From contig CAYJOD010000034.1 in the NCBI GenBank assembly GCA_964371655.1, positions 1-60,326 on the forward strand: DNA of 60,326 nt, in the 5' to 3' direction. A program made the position numbers and the translations under genes. Under the pieces are notes generated by a model. That model ran no database searches. It saw nothing but the letters and a program-made list of their open reading frames with translations, and was not told where the DNA came from. Position 1 is the first letter of the stretch, and every line of letters starts with the position of its first letter. Below, in pieces: positions 48,749 to 57,546 of this stretch. This stretch comes from CAZGSN01 sp964371655. GTDB lineage: Bacteria > Desulfobacterota > Binatia > HRBIN30.

Positions 48749-50989
48749 TCAGGGCACGAACGCAGTCCGCTTCCGCGCCGGGCTAGACCCCAGTCCTACC
48801 AGGGAGATCTGGGCTCGAACCTCTAACTCGCGCGGGTTGGTGCGGTCGGTCACCGTCAGGTCGAGCGACCAACAGTCGCAGCGCGATAACAGTCGGATGC
48901 CATAGAAGTTATCCAGGAAGTGCCGGTTGACGATGTCGTAGCGGCTCGAATACAGAAACCCGACCCAGTCCGTCAGCTCGACGACCATATTGGCATCGAG
49001 CTGCTGCAAGCGGTTCGGCGCCAGAACCCGGTAGGCAACTCCTGCGGACGTTGCTGTGGCGACGCGACGATGCTCCTCGTCCAGCTCTTGCGCACGCGGA
49101 TCCTCCACGTAGAACCCCACCTGCGTCGCCGAGAGATTGTTGTTGTTCGTGTCGTAGTTGCTCAAGAATCGCAACGACAGGAAGCGACTGGGATTGATCC
49201 GTCCGGCGAGATCAATGTCCGAGAAGTGGTTGCTCGCGCACGGAGTGCTACCACCGACTTGGCAACTGATGGGCTCGATCACGCGAAAGATATCCACTGT
49301 CTGCGTCAGCGAGAGTCGGCCGAGCTCGCGAACGGCAAGATCCCCAGATGTGGTTCCGCTTGCTCCTTTCTCGAGCAGCCGCGTGGAGGCGCCATAGGTA
49401 AACTGATTGCGCGCGTTGACCCGATCGACACCATCGAACAGAGGTAGGTCGCCCTGCCCTACGTTGGGCACAAACGTGTACGCAAGCACAGGCTCGATCA
49501 CGTGCTTGAGCTTGCTGTCGGCTGCCAAGGGATTCGCGAAGACGCGCCCAAGCGAGGATTCCACCACCGCGTCGATTCGAAAGGACTCGCGGCTACGGTT
49601 GTGTGGTAGCTCGGTGCCGTCGCTCAGCTCGTTATCCAACAGCCGATAGCCCGTCTCGCGACCCGTCGCCCGCACCGAACCGAAGGCGTAGGGACCGAGG
49701 GGCAGCGGCACCTGGATCCCGGGCTGAAGATCGACACGAAACCCATCCGCATAACGGCGGCGCTCAAAGGCAACCGCTGAGGTATCCAGCGAGAGAATTG
49801 CGGCGTTTGCCAACGTCTCCTGACCCCAGAGCCGGGCCTCGGGCAAGCGTTGCAGCGTCTGCGACTCGGTTACACCCGGGGCTTGTGCCAGATTCTGATA
49901 GTACGTCGCCTCCGCCGTCGCCGCGAGTCGGTCCCAGGCTCGAACCACGCCGACCCGTGAATCGGTGTATGGCAGCGTGCGCGTCGCGACTACCTGCTGG
50001 TGTTCAAGCGAGTACGTATTGATCTCGCGCAAGAACAGGTCGTCACTGACCAGAAGCACGTTGGCGTGGGCTTTCACGTCGCCCGGCAAGCCCTGGCGTT
50101 GGTCCAGGATGGCACTCCAGCGGTTCTCGGGAATCGTCGATCCCTGCGTCGTTGCTTGTGTCTGGCCGCGAAACGATTCGTTGAAATACGCGGCGCCGAC
50201 TGTTCCCGCAGAAGATCGAGACAGGGAGTAGCGATACTCTGCCAGGAGTCCGGCCCGCGCACTCGTCTCCGTATCGAGGGCAACGGTCGCATCTTGGCTC
50301 TTGTCGATCACGAGGTAGAACGGCAGCATCGTCTGAAATCCACGCCGGCTCGAGGCGCCGAATCTCGGCATCAGAAATCCGCTTTGGCGTGCAAGCTGTA
50401 CGGGAAAAATGGCGCGCGGCACGAAGAGCACGGGAACATCGAGAACGTTGAAGCGGCCACCGCGCACATCCGCATAGCCACCAACGCTCACGTCGAATCG
50501 GTCACCTGTGATGCTCCAGCTCGGGGCGCCTTCCGCGCAACGGCACGTCGTGAAGCGGCCATTCTCGATGTGGTAGCTCTGTCCCATGCCCTTCTCGGCG
50601 CGGTCGCCCCACAGCGAGTAGCGATTAGATTGGGCATGCAGCTCCATCTTGCTCAACTCTCCGGTTTCGTCGTCGAGGTTCAGGAGCATGCTTTGCGCCG
50701 ATAGCCAACCCTCGGGACTTTGCAGATGAACGCGCCCACTGGCCTGCGCCGTGCGCTTGCCTCGACTGTACCGCATCTCATCCGCCTCGAGCCGCATGCC
50801 CCCGTGCTGGACGACGACATTGCCCTGCGCACCGACAATGGAGTCTTCCTGACGATACTCGATCTCGTCGGCGTCGATGAATACCGGCTCGTCCACAAGC
50901 GACGGGAACTTCAACGCTTGCGCCGCCGCCGTCCCGGCGAGAAGCAGAAGCAGCGAAGCTACTCTCAAGAAGCGGGGCGGGCTCTTCAT
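48749..50989 (-). CDS. lptD: LPS-assembly outer-membrane protein LptD
   Basis: A 746-residue LptD/OstA. After a signal peptide (about 1-23) comes the N-terminal jellyroll domain with the repeating pattern DEPVFIDADEIEYRQEDSIV and GNVVVQHGGMRLEADEMRYSR. A large C-terminal barrel of alternating amphipathic strands follows, with Cys-containing motifs TTCRCAEGAPSW and the late SRCDCWSLDLTV typical of LptD. It inserts lipopolysaccharide into the outer leaflet, in complex with LptE. It is the last gene of the minus-strand block starting at argS, 12 bp after folC. Confidence 0.92.
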   Translation of the reverse strand: MKSPPRFLRVASLLLLLAGTAAAQALKFPSLVDEPVFIDADEIEYRQEDSIVGAQGNVVVQHGGMRLEADEMRYSRGKRTAQASGRVHLQSPEGWLSAQSMLLNLDDETGELSKMELHAQSNRYSLWGDRAEKGMGQSYHIENGRFTTCRCAEGAPSWSITGDRFDVSVGGYADVRGGRFNVLDVPVLFVPRAIFPVQLARQSGFLMPRFGASSRRGFQTMLPFYLVIDKSQDATVALDTETSARAGLLAEYRYSLSRSSAGTVGAAYFNESFRGQTQATTQGSTIPENRWSAILDQRQGLPGDVKAHANVLLVSDDLFLREINTYSLEHQQVVATRTLPYTDSRVGVVRAWDRLAATAEATYYQNLAQAPGVTESQTLQRLPEARLWGQETLANAAILSLDTSAVAFERRRYADGFRVDLQPGIQVPLPLGPYAFGSVRATGRETGYRLLDNELSDGTELPHNRSRESFRIDAVVESSLGRVFANPLAADSKLKHVIEPVLAYTFVPNVGQGDLPLFDGVDRVNARNQFTYGASTRLLEKGASGTTSGDLAVRELGRLSLTQTVDIFRVIEPISCQVGGSTPCASNHFSDIDLAGRINPSRFLSLRFLSNYDTNNNNLSATQVGFYVEDPRAQELDEEHRRVATATSAGVAYRVLAPNRLQQLDANMVVELTDWVGFLYSSRYDIVNRHFLDNFYGIRLLSRCDCWSLDLTVTDRTNPRELEVRAQISLVGLGSSPARKRTAFVP

Positions 50990-51001
50990 TCGAATGAGCG
51001 T

Positions 51002-52345
51002 CTATGGCCGCGCGTCGGCGCTGCTCGTTGTCGCGTCCAGCTCCGGCGAATGCAGATTGAGATGCGGATGGACCGCGCCCACGAGGAACAGCGAGCCCGC
51101 CACCACGATTGCACCGTCGTCACCCGCGAGCTGCCGAGCGCGGACGAGGCCCGCCGCCGGCGCCTCCTCCGTCCATACCTGGCAATGAGGCGCGAAGGCT
51201 TTCGCCAACTGGTCGGGGTCTTCACCTCGGCTGCGCTCGGCGCGCACGACGACAACGCCATCCATAAGAGGGGCGAGAAGCTCCACCATCGGCCGCCAGC
51301 GCTTATCGCGCATCACCCCGAATAGGAGATAGGTGCGACGCCCGTCGACGAGCGCCGGCAGCTCGCGCACCAGGGTCTCGACTCCGGCTTGATTGTGAGC
51401 GCCATCCAGCACCATGACAGGATGATGCCCCACGACTTCCAATCTCCCCGGCCAGCGCACCTCGCGCAGCCCGTTGCAGATCGCCTCGGTGCTCAACGGC
51501 AAGAGGTGTTGCAGACCCTCGACCGCAGCCACGGCCACGGCAGCATTGCGGCGCTGGTGGCTTCCACGCAAGGCGATGCAGAGCGGTCCGACTTCCCCCC
51601 GCACACTCCGGTAGGTCGGATGGATATCGCCATCGATCCAAAAGTCCTTCCCTAAACGCCGGACCGCGGCACCACGGTCGCTCGCGATCGTCTCGAGCGT
51701 AGCGGCCGCTTCGGGTACTACGTCTCCGAGAATCACCGGGCGCTTCGACTTGATGATGCCACCCTTTTCCGCGGCGATGGATGCAATCGACTCACCCAAG
51801 TACTCCTCGTGATCGAGGCTGATGGTCGTGATCACCGACAGCTCGGGATCGATGACGTTGGTGGCATCGAGTCGCCCGCCGAGCCCAACCTCGACCACCG
51901 CAACGTCGACCTGCTTGCCGGCGAAATGGAGAAACGCGAGCACCGTCACGAACTCGAAGAACGTCAGCTGAATGCCGTGCACCGTAGCGGCGGCGTGTAC
52001 TTGCCGCGCGTAAGTCACGACCTCGTCCGCGCTGATCTGCTCCGCGCCCACACGGATGCGCTCGCGAAAGTCGACGAGGTGGGGCGATGTGTAGAGGCCG
52101 ACGCGATAGCCGCCGGCACCGAACATCGAGTGCAGCATCGCCGCGACCGATCCCTTACCGTTGGTCCCGGCGATGTGGATCGAGCGGAACTTCGTGTGCG
52201 GGTCGCCGAGATTGCGCAAAGCGAGCGCGACACGCTCGAGCTTGAAGTCCATCCCCTTGGCAGCCTCGAGCGCGTAAAGCGACTCCAGGGTGGAGCGATA
52301 TTCACTACGCGACAACCGCCCCCTCCGCTTTGTCGATGCTCGCAA
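51002..52345 (-). CDS. folC: Folylpolyglutamate/dihydrofolate synthase FolC
   Basis: A protein of about 437-447 residues, the Mur ligase-like bifunctional folate enzyme. The ATP-binding loop is IHIAGTNGKGSVAAMLHSM at about residue 58, followed by GLYTSPHLVDFRERI, VEVGLGGRLDATNVI and TTISLDHEEYLG, all FolC signatures. VLDGAHNQAG comes from the C-terminal domain. It adds glutamate to folates. The frame opens at 52345 and so overlaps the trpA end; the alternative TTG at 52315 would still overlap slightly less. It belongs to the trp/folC/lptD block, an arrangement known from several proteobacteria. Confidence 0.94.
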   Translation of the reverse strand: MRASTKRRGRLSRSEYRSTLESLYALEAAKGMDFKLERVALALRNLGDPHTKFRSIHIAGTNGKGSVAAMLHSMFGAGGYRVGLYTSPHLVDFRERIRVGAEQISADEVVTYARQVHAAATVHGIQLTFFEFVTVLAFLHFAGKQVDVAVVEVGLGGRLDATNVIDPELSVITTISLDHEEYLGESIASIAAEKGGIIKSKRPVILGDVVPEAAATLETIASDRGAAVRRLGKDFWIDGDIHPTYRSVRGEVGPLCIALRGSHQRRNAAVAVAAVEGLQHLLPLSTEAICNGLREVRWPGRLEVVGHHPVMVLDGAHNQAGVETLVRELPALVDGRRTYLLFGVMRDKRWRPMVELLAPLMDGVVVVRAERSRGEDPDQLAKAFAPHCQVWTEEAPAAGLVRARQLAGDDGAIVVAGSLFLVGAVHPHLNLHSPELDATTSSADARP

Positions 52346-53132
52346 CCGCTTCCTTCAACTTGCGCACGAATTCGCCAACCTCCGACACCAGCTGCGGCTT
52401 GCCGCGGTTGGCGTCGACCAGACGCATGATCGCACTACCGACAATTGCGGCATCGGCAAATCGTGCTACCGCCGCGGCCTGCTCGGGCGTCGCGATACCG
52501 AAACCGATACCGATCGGCAGGCGTGTCATTTCCCGCAAGCGCGCCACGGCGTCGCCAACTTCCTGGATGGGGATTGGACGCACCCCGGTAACCCCCGTCA
52601 CCGACACGTAGTAAACGAATCCACTGGCGTGCTTGAGGATCCGGCGCGCCCGCTCCTCCCCGGTCGTCGGCGCCAGCAAGAATACGAAGTGCAGTCCCGC
52701 TCTTCTCGTCCACGTCAACAGCTCTTCGGCTTCTTCCGGCGGCAGGTCCACCACCAGCAAGCCGTCCACGCCCGCTTGCTTTGCGTCTGCGGCAAAGCGC
52801 TCGCAACCGTAATGGAAGATCGGATTGAAGTATCCGTAGAGCACGATCGGGATCTCGGACTCGCGGCGAAACTCCGTCACCAGCTCCAAGATCCGGCCGA
52901 GCGAGGCACCACTGCGCAAGCCGATCTCAAGCGATTTCTGCAGCGTGGGGCCGTCCGCGGTCGGGTCGGAAAACGGCACGCCGATTTCGAGCAGATCCGC
53001 ACCATTCGCCACCGCAGCCCGCATGAGCTCACCCGTCGTGTCCATGTCCGGGTCGCCTGCCGTGAGGAACGGGATCAAAGCCGCCTTGCCCGCGCCGCGC
53101 AGCGCCCGCAATGTCTGGTCAATACGATTCAT
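52305..53132 (-). CDS. trpA: Tryptophan synthase alpha subunit
   Basis: A 275-residue TIM-barrel enzyme that cleaves indole-3-glycerol phosphate to indole and glyceraldehyde 3-phosphate. Signatures are ALIPFLTAGDPDMDTT, LLEIGVPFSDPTADGPTLQ with the catalytic Glu, VDGLLVVDLPPEEAEEL with the catalytic Asp, and YYVSVTGVTGVR. It begins 11 bp after the trpB stop and overlaps folC at its end. Length is normal. Confidence 0.97.
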   Translation of the reverse strand: MNRIDQTLRALRGAGKAALIPFLTAGDPDMDTTGELMRAAVANGADLLEIGVPFSDPTADGPTLQKSLEIGLRSGASLGRILELVTEFRRESEIPIVLYGYFNPIFHYGCERFAADAKQAGVDGLLVVDLPPEEAEELLTWTRRAGLHFVFLLAPTTGEERARRILKHASGFVYYVSVTGVTGVRPIPIQEVGDAVARLREMTRLPIGIGFGIATPEQAAAVARFADAAIVGSAIMRLVDANRGKPQLVSEVGEFVRKLKEAVASIDKAEGAVVA

Positions 53133-53143
53133 GGCCTTGCCGG

Positions 53144-54337
53144 TCACAACGTCACGCCCAGGTGATGGGCAACCGTGTTCATGTCCTTGTCGCCGCGCCC
53201 CGAAACATTGATCACCACGATCTGCTGCCGCGACATCTGCGGCGCCAGCTTCGCGGCATACGCAATCGCATGCGCGCTCTCCAGCGCCGGAATGATGCCC
53301 TCGGTACGCGTCAGCAGCTGCAGACCGTCGAGGGCCTCCTCGTCGGTCACGGCGACGTAGTTGGCGCGGCCACTCTTGTGCAAATAGGCGTGCTCGGGCC
53401 CGACCCCTGGATAATCCAAACCAGCGGAAATCGAATGCGCCGGACGCACCTGGCCGAGCTCGTCCTGGAGGATGTAGGTCTTCTTGCCGTGCAACACGCC
53501 GACCGAGCCAGCGCTGATCGAAGCCGAATGCCGGCCGCTGTCGATGCCCTCGCCGGCTGCCTCCACGCCAAACAGGCGAACACCGGCATCGTTGAGGAAC
53601 GCATAGAACATCCCCATCGCATTGCTGCCGCCACCGACACAAGCCACCAGCGCATCGGGAAGACGACCTTCCTTCTTGAGGATCTGCTTACGCGTCTCGC
53701 GGCCGATCACGGCCTGGAAGTCACGCACGATCATCGGATACGGATGCGCCGACATCGTCGAGCCAACCAGGTAGTAAGTCGAGTCCACGTTGGTGACCCA
53801 ATCGCGTAGCGCCTCGTTGATCGCATCCTTGAGCGTCTGACTTCCCGACTCCACCGAGCGCACGGAAGCCCCGAGCAACTTCATGCGGAAGACGTTCAGG
53901 GATTGGCGATGGACGTCTTCCTTACCCATGAACACTTCGCATTCGATGCCGAACAGCGCTGCTACGGTGGCCGTGGCTACGCCGTGCTGGCCGGCCCCGG
54001 TCTCGGCGATGATGCGCTTCTTGCCCATGCGCCGCGCCAGCAGCGCTTGCCCGAGGGCGTTGTTGATCTTGTGCGATCCGGTATGGCAGAGATCTTCGCG
54101 CTTGAGGTACACCTTCGCCCCACCAAGCTTCTCCGTCAGTCGTGCCGCATAGTAGAGCGGTGTTGCTCGGCCCGCGTACTCGCGTAGGTAGTCGGCCAAC
54201 TCCGCCTGGAAGGCTTTGTCGCGACGCACGCGCCGGTACGCTTCCGCCAGTTCGATCACCGCCGGCATCAGCGTCTCACCGACATAGCGGCCGCCGAACT
54301 CGCCGAAGTGGCCGCGACGATCAGGCAGCGCGTGCAT
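53144..54337 (-). CDS. trpB: Tryptophan synthase beta subunit
   Basis: A 397-residue PLP enzyme that joins indole and serine to make tryptophan. The PLP lysine is in HTGSHKINNALGQAL, the Glu of TAETGAGQHG type is in IAETGAGQHGVATAT, and the phosphate-binding loop is CVGGGSNAMGMF. SISAGLDYPGVGPEH and a conserved Ser-Gly-Arg-Gly-Asp-Lys-Asp end follow. This is the TrpB1 type found with trpA. The ATG at 54337 overlaps trpF by 17 nt. The frame upstream to 54448 is not coding. Confidence 0.97.
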   Translation of the reverse strand: MHALPDRRGHFGEFGGRYVGETLMPAVIELAEAYRRVRRDKAFQAELADYLREYAGRATPLYYAARLTEKLGGAKVYLKREDLCHTGSHKINNALGQALLARRMGKKRIIAETGAGQHGVATATVAALFGIECEVFMGKEDVHRQSLNVFRMKLLGASVRSVESGSQTLKDAINEALRDWVTNVDSTYYLVGSTMSAHPYPMIVRDFQAVIGRETRKQILKKEGRLPDALVACVGGGSNAMGMFYAFLNDAGVRLFGVEAAGEGIDSGRHSASISAGSVGVLHGKKTYILQDELGQVRPAHSISAGLDYPGVGPEHAYLHKSGRANYVAVTDEEALDGLQLLTRTEGIIPALESAHAIAYAAKLAPQMSRQQIVVINVSGRGDKDMNTVAHHLGVTL

Positions 54338-54935
54338 TCTCGATGAACCTCCGCATCCGTTCTCGATCCTTCTTCCCCGGCGCGGATTCAATCCCGCTGG
54401 CGACGTCGACCCCGAAAGGGCCGACCAGGCGAACGCTTTCGGCGACATTTTCGGCGGTCAGCCCGCCCGCAAGAATCAAACGTCGACGCTCCAACTCGCC
54501 AACGTACTCGACCGCAAGGCGCTTTCCGGTACCGCCAAACCGGCCCTCCACATAGGCATCAGCCAAGATGAAATCAACGCGATATTGCGACGCTCGTTGC
54601 GCGCTGGTGCGATCGCGCAGGCGCACGGCCTTGATTGTCTTTTGCGCCCAACCCGCGCACAACTCCGGCGTTTCATTGCCGTGGAACTGGATGGCACCAA
54701 GACCTACCGCTGGCGCGATGGCTTCAATCTCGGCGCGCGTCGCGTCGACGAAGACGCCGACCAGGAGCACGGTTGCCGGCAGACTCTCGACAATGTCCCG
54801 AGCCGCTTGCGGAGATACGTAGCGTGGGCTCGGCGGGTAGAAGTTCAGCCCAATTGCATCGGCACCGAGCTCCACGGCGGCAGCCGCGTCCGCCGCATCG
54901 GTGATGCCACAGATCTTCACAAACAGACGCGACAT
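54321..54935 (-). CDS. trpF: Phosphoribosylanthranilate isomerase
   Basis: A 204-residue TIM barrel. It starts VKICGITDAADAAAAVELGA, with the catalytic Cys in KICG, followed by IGLNFYPPSPRYVSP, AIQFHGNETPELC, ILADAYVEGRFGGTG with the catalytic Asp and the phosphate-binding ILAGGLTAENV and GVDVASGIESAPGKKD. It converts phosphoribosylanthranilate to its carboxyphenylamino-deoxyribulose phosphate isomer. It overlaps trpB by 17 nt and follows trpC by 9 bp. Confidence 0.96.
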   Translation of the reverse strand: MSRLFVKICGITDAADAAAAVELGADAIGLNFYPPSPRYVSPQAARDIVESLPATVLLVGVFVDATRAEIEAIAPAVGLGAIQFHGNETPELCAGWAQKTIKAVRLRDRTSAQRASQYRVDFILADAYVEGRFGGTGKRLAVEYVGELERRRLILAGGLTAENVAESVRLVGPFGVDVASGIESAPGKKDRERMRRFIENARAA

Positions 54936-54944
54936 GCCGTCGAG

Positions 54945-55721
54945 CTAGCGTCCTTCCAATAGCTCCGCCAGCTTGGCGCCGGGATCAGCGCCGCGCATCA
55001 GCGCCTCGCCGATCAGAAAGCAGTGCACGCCGGCGCGCTCGAGTCGCCGGACATCCGCGCTGCTCTCGATCCCACTTTCGCCGACGACCACGGTACCTGC
55101 CGGGATGCGCTGCACCAGACGTTCGGTGGTCTCCAAGGTCGTGTGAAAGGTGCGCAAGTCGCGGTTGTTGATGCCGATCACACCGGCGCCGGCGCGCAAG
55201 GCATGATCGAGATCGCCGTCGTCATGCACTTCGACCAGCGCCATGAGGTCGAGCTCCGCAGCGAGCGACAAGAGCTCGCACAGCAGCGTGTCGTCGAGCA
55301 TCGCGATGATGAGCAGGATGGCGTCGGCGCCGTACGCCCTCGCCTCGTACAGTTGGTAGGGGTCGAAGAGAAAATCCTTTCGAAGCAACGGGACGCTGAC
55401 CGCAGAGCGAATGGCGGCGAGATAGTCGAGCGAGCCGAGAAAGTAGCGCTCTTCGGTCAGCACCGAGATCGCCGCCGCTCCCGCGTCCGCATAGCGACGC
55501 GCGATCCACACGGGGTCGAAGTCGGCGCGTATCACCCCTTTCGAAGGCGAGGCCTTTTTCACCTCGGCGACAATGGCCCGGGCCTTCGTCGTCAACGCCG
55601 CCATGAAGTTTAGCCGTGCCTCCCGGAACAGAGGATGCCCCTGCAGCGCGGCCAACCCTACCTCCCGCTTGCGCGTTTGCAGGTCGGCACGCTTGTCGCG
55701 CACGATGTCGTCGAGGATCAT
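54945..55721 (-). CDS. trpC: Indole-3-glycerol phosphate synthase
   Basis: A 258-residue TIM barrel. Signatures are IVAEVKKASPSKGVIR with the catalytic Lys, AISVLTEERYFLGS, VPLLRKDFLFDPYQLYEAR, ALVEVHDDGDLDHAL, IGINNRDLRTFHT and VVGESGIESSADV. It closes the indole ring in the tryptophan pathway. Its ATG overlaps the trpD stop as ATGA. Confidence 0.97.
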   Translation of the reverse strand: MILDDIVRDKRADLQTRKREVGLAALQGHPLFREARLNFMAALTTKARAIVAEVKKASPSKGVIRADFDPVWIARRYADAGAAAISVLTEERYFLGSLDYLAAIRSAVSVPLLRKDFLFDPYQLYEARAYGADAILLIIAMLDDTLLCELLSLAAELDLMALVEVHDDGDLDHALRAGAGVIGINNRDLRTFHTTLETTERLVQRIPAGTVVVGESGIESSADVRRLERAGVHCFLIGEALMRGADPGAKLAELLEGR

Positions 55722-56734
55722 TGGTTGGTGAACTCCACCATGCGCTCGAGCTTCTGCCGCGCCCGTCCGCTACCGATCGATTCACGGGCGCGGTCGATGG
55801 CAGCACCGATTGAGGTCGACAAGCCGCCGACATAAATCGCCGCCGCCGCATTGAGCATGGCGATCTGCGCGCGTGGGCCTTGCGCTCCAGCGAGAATGGC
55901 GGCGATCATCTCGGCGCCGCTTTCTTTCGTCGTGCTCACCAGATCCTCGATCGAACACGGCTCGAAGCCGTGCTCCTGGGGCGTGATTCGGTACGTACGC
56001 AGACGGCCACGATCGTACTCGCTGACCTGCGTCGGCGCAGTCAGAGAGATCTCGTCGAGCCCATCTTCCCCATGCACGACGAGGACGTGCTCGGCCCCGA
56101 GCTGCCCCAGCGCCGCAGCGAGAGGTTCCGTCCACGCCGCCGCAAACACACCCACCAGCTGACGCGTCGCACCGGCCGGATTCGACAGCGGCCCCAGCAG
56201 GTTGAATAGCGTACGCACTCCGATCTCGCGCCGCGGTGCGGCGACGTGGCGCATGGCCGGGTGAAAGATGGGCGCGAACAGGAATCCGATGCCGACGCTG
56301 TCGATGCAGGCCTCGACCCGCTGCGGCGGCAGGTCGATCTTTACGCCCAGCGCCTCGAGCACGTCCGCCCCACCGACGGATCCTGACATGGCGCGGTTGC
56401 CGTGCTTCGCGACCGTGAGGCCGGCGCCGGCAGCGATGAATGCTGCCGCGGTCGACACGTTGAAGGTGTGGCGCAGATCGCCGCCGGTGCCGCAGGTGTC
56501 GACGAGAACCTTGGCGCGCGGTCGAATCGTTGTTGCCTGCGCGCGCATGGCGCGCGCCGCACCGGCAATCTCCTGCGCCGTCTCCCCCTTCATGCGCAAC
56601 GCGGTCAGCAGAGCACCGATCTGCGCCGCCGTAACCGATCCTTCCATGATCTGGCCCATGACCGATTCGATGTCAGCCGCGCAGAGATCGTGGCGGTCAA
56701 TGAGCTGGGCTATTGCGGATCGAATCTCCATCAT
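55718..56734 (-). CDS. trpD: Anthranilate phosphoribosyltransferase
   Basis: A 338-residue transferase. The PRPP-binding loop is DTCGTGGDLRHTFNVST, and the second motif KHGNRAMSGSVGGADVLEAL carries the anthranilate site. FAPIFHPAMRHVAAPRREIG and RTLFNLLGPLSNPAG are also typical. It attaches phosphoribose to anthranilate. Two ATG codons (56734 and 56731) are possible starts. It follows trpG by 11 bp and overlaps trpC. Confidence 0.96.
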   Translation of the reverse strand: MMEIRSAIAQLIDRHDLCAADIESVMGQIMEGSVTAAQIGALLTALRMKGETAQEIAGAARAMRAQATTIRPRAKVLVDTCGTGGDLRHTFNVSTAAAFIAAGAGLTVAKHGNRAMSGSVGGADVLEALGVKIDLPPQRVEACIDSVGIGFLFAPIFHPAMRHVAAPRREIGVRTLFNLLGPLSNPAGATRQLVGVFAAAWTEPLAAALGQLGAEHVLVVHGEDGLDEISLTAPTQVSEYDRGRLRTYRITPQEHGFEPCSIEDLVSTTKESGAEMIAAILAGAQGPRAQIAMLNAAAAIYVGGLSTSIGAAIDRARESIGSGRARQKLERMVEFTNQ

Positions 56735-56745
56735 GGCTCCATGGC

Positions 56746-57324
56746 TTAGCAGGCCGCCGCGCTGCGACGCAGGAAATTGCGCAGCAGCGCTTTGCCTTCG
56801 AGTGTCAGGATCGATTCCGGGTGAAACTGCACCCCTTCGACAAGTAGCCGGCGGTGGCGTATGCCCATGATCTCGCCGTCATCTGTCCAAGCCGAGACCT
56901 CGAGGCATTCTGGGAAATCCGTCCTATCGAGGGCCAACGAATGGTAGCGCATAGCATCGAAGGGTTGCCCAAGCCCCGCATAGATCGTGCGACCGTCGTG
57001 CTGAATAGGCGACGTCTTTCCGTGCATCAAGCGCTGCGCCCGGCGCACTCTCGCACCGAAAGCGACTCCGATTGCCTGGTGCCCCAGACACACGCCTAGA
57101 AGCGGCACGCGCGCCGCGAAGTGACGGATGATGGGCACCGACTGGCCCGCCTGCGCCGGAGCGCGCGGTCCGGGCGAGATGACGATCTGTTGCGGCCGCA
57201 AGCGCTCGACGTCGGCGATGCTCAACGCGTCGTTGCGCCAAACCTGCACCTCGACGCCAAGCTCGCCCAGGTACTGCACCAAGTTGTAGGTGAATGAGTC
57301 GTAGTTATCGATCAGGAGCAACAC
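56746..57324 (-). CDS. trpG: Anthranilate/aminodeoxychorismate synthase glutaminase component
   Basis: A 192-residue class I glutamine amidotransferase. It begins LLLIDNYDSFTYNLVQYL, with the nucleophile in LLGVCLGHQAIG and the His-Glu dyad in EGVQFHPESILT. It supplies ammonia to TrpE or PabB; as the first gene of trpGDCFBA it is most likely TrpG, possibly shared with PabB. The frame opens with TTG at 57342, but the family starts right at LLLIDNYDSF, so GTG 57324 is preferred. A repeat element (57347-57522) lies just upstream, and trpE is not present beside it. Confidence 0.93.
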   Translation of the reverse strand: MLLLIDNYDSFTYNLVQYLGELGVEVQVWRNDALSIADVERLRPQQIVISPGPRAPAQAGQSVPIIRHFAARVPLLGVCLGHQAIGVAFGARVRRAQRLMHGKTSPIQHDGRTIYAGLGQPFDAMRYHSLALDRTDFPECLEVSAWTDDGEIMGIRHRRLLVEGVQFHPESILTLEGKALLRNFLRRSAAAC

Positions 57325-57346
57325 CTGCCGTAAGCTCCCCAATCAC

Positions 57347-57522
57347 CGAGAGTGTCGATAATCTCGGACGCGTGCTTCGAGACGGCCCCAAAAGAAGGGG
57401 CCTCCTCAGCACGAACGGACAAATGCTCAACGAAATCAAGGATAGCTCCGTTCGCCCTGAGGAGCCGCCCTCTTCTGGCGGCGTCTCGAAGGGCGTGTTT
57501 GCGAGAAAATCGACAGTCTCCG
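57347..57522. repeat. GGAGAnTGTCGAT-end element, copy 2, upstream of trpG
   Basis: A 176-bp element. Ends GAGAGTGTCGATAATCTCG and, read from the other strand, GGAGACTGTCGATTTTCTCG. Internal arms pair CTTCGAGACGGCC with a right-hand GGCGTCTCGAAGGG and CTCCTCAGCACGAACGGA with TCCGTTCGCCCTGAGGAG. It begins about 23 bp before the trpG start and separates the trp genes from the SPOR gene. Related to 35675-35837. It has no T tract that would make it an ordinary terminator. Confidence 0.75.
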
Positions 57523-57546
57523 CCTTCGCCGGCGTGGACGCGGCGC

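Noticed and set aside
57347..57522. trp attenuator or leader peptide
   Set aside because: No short ORF with tandem Trp codons and no T tract was seen. The hairpin shares its ends with a repeat elsewhere and so is better explained as a mobile element.
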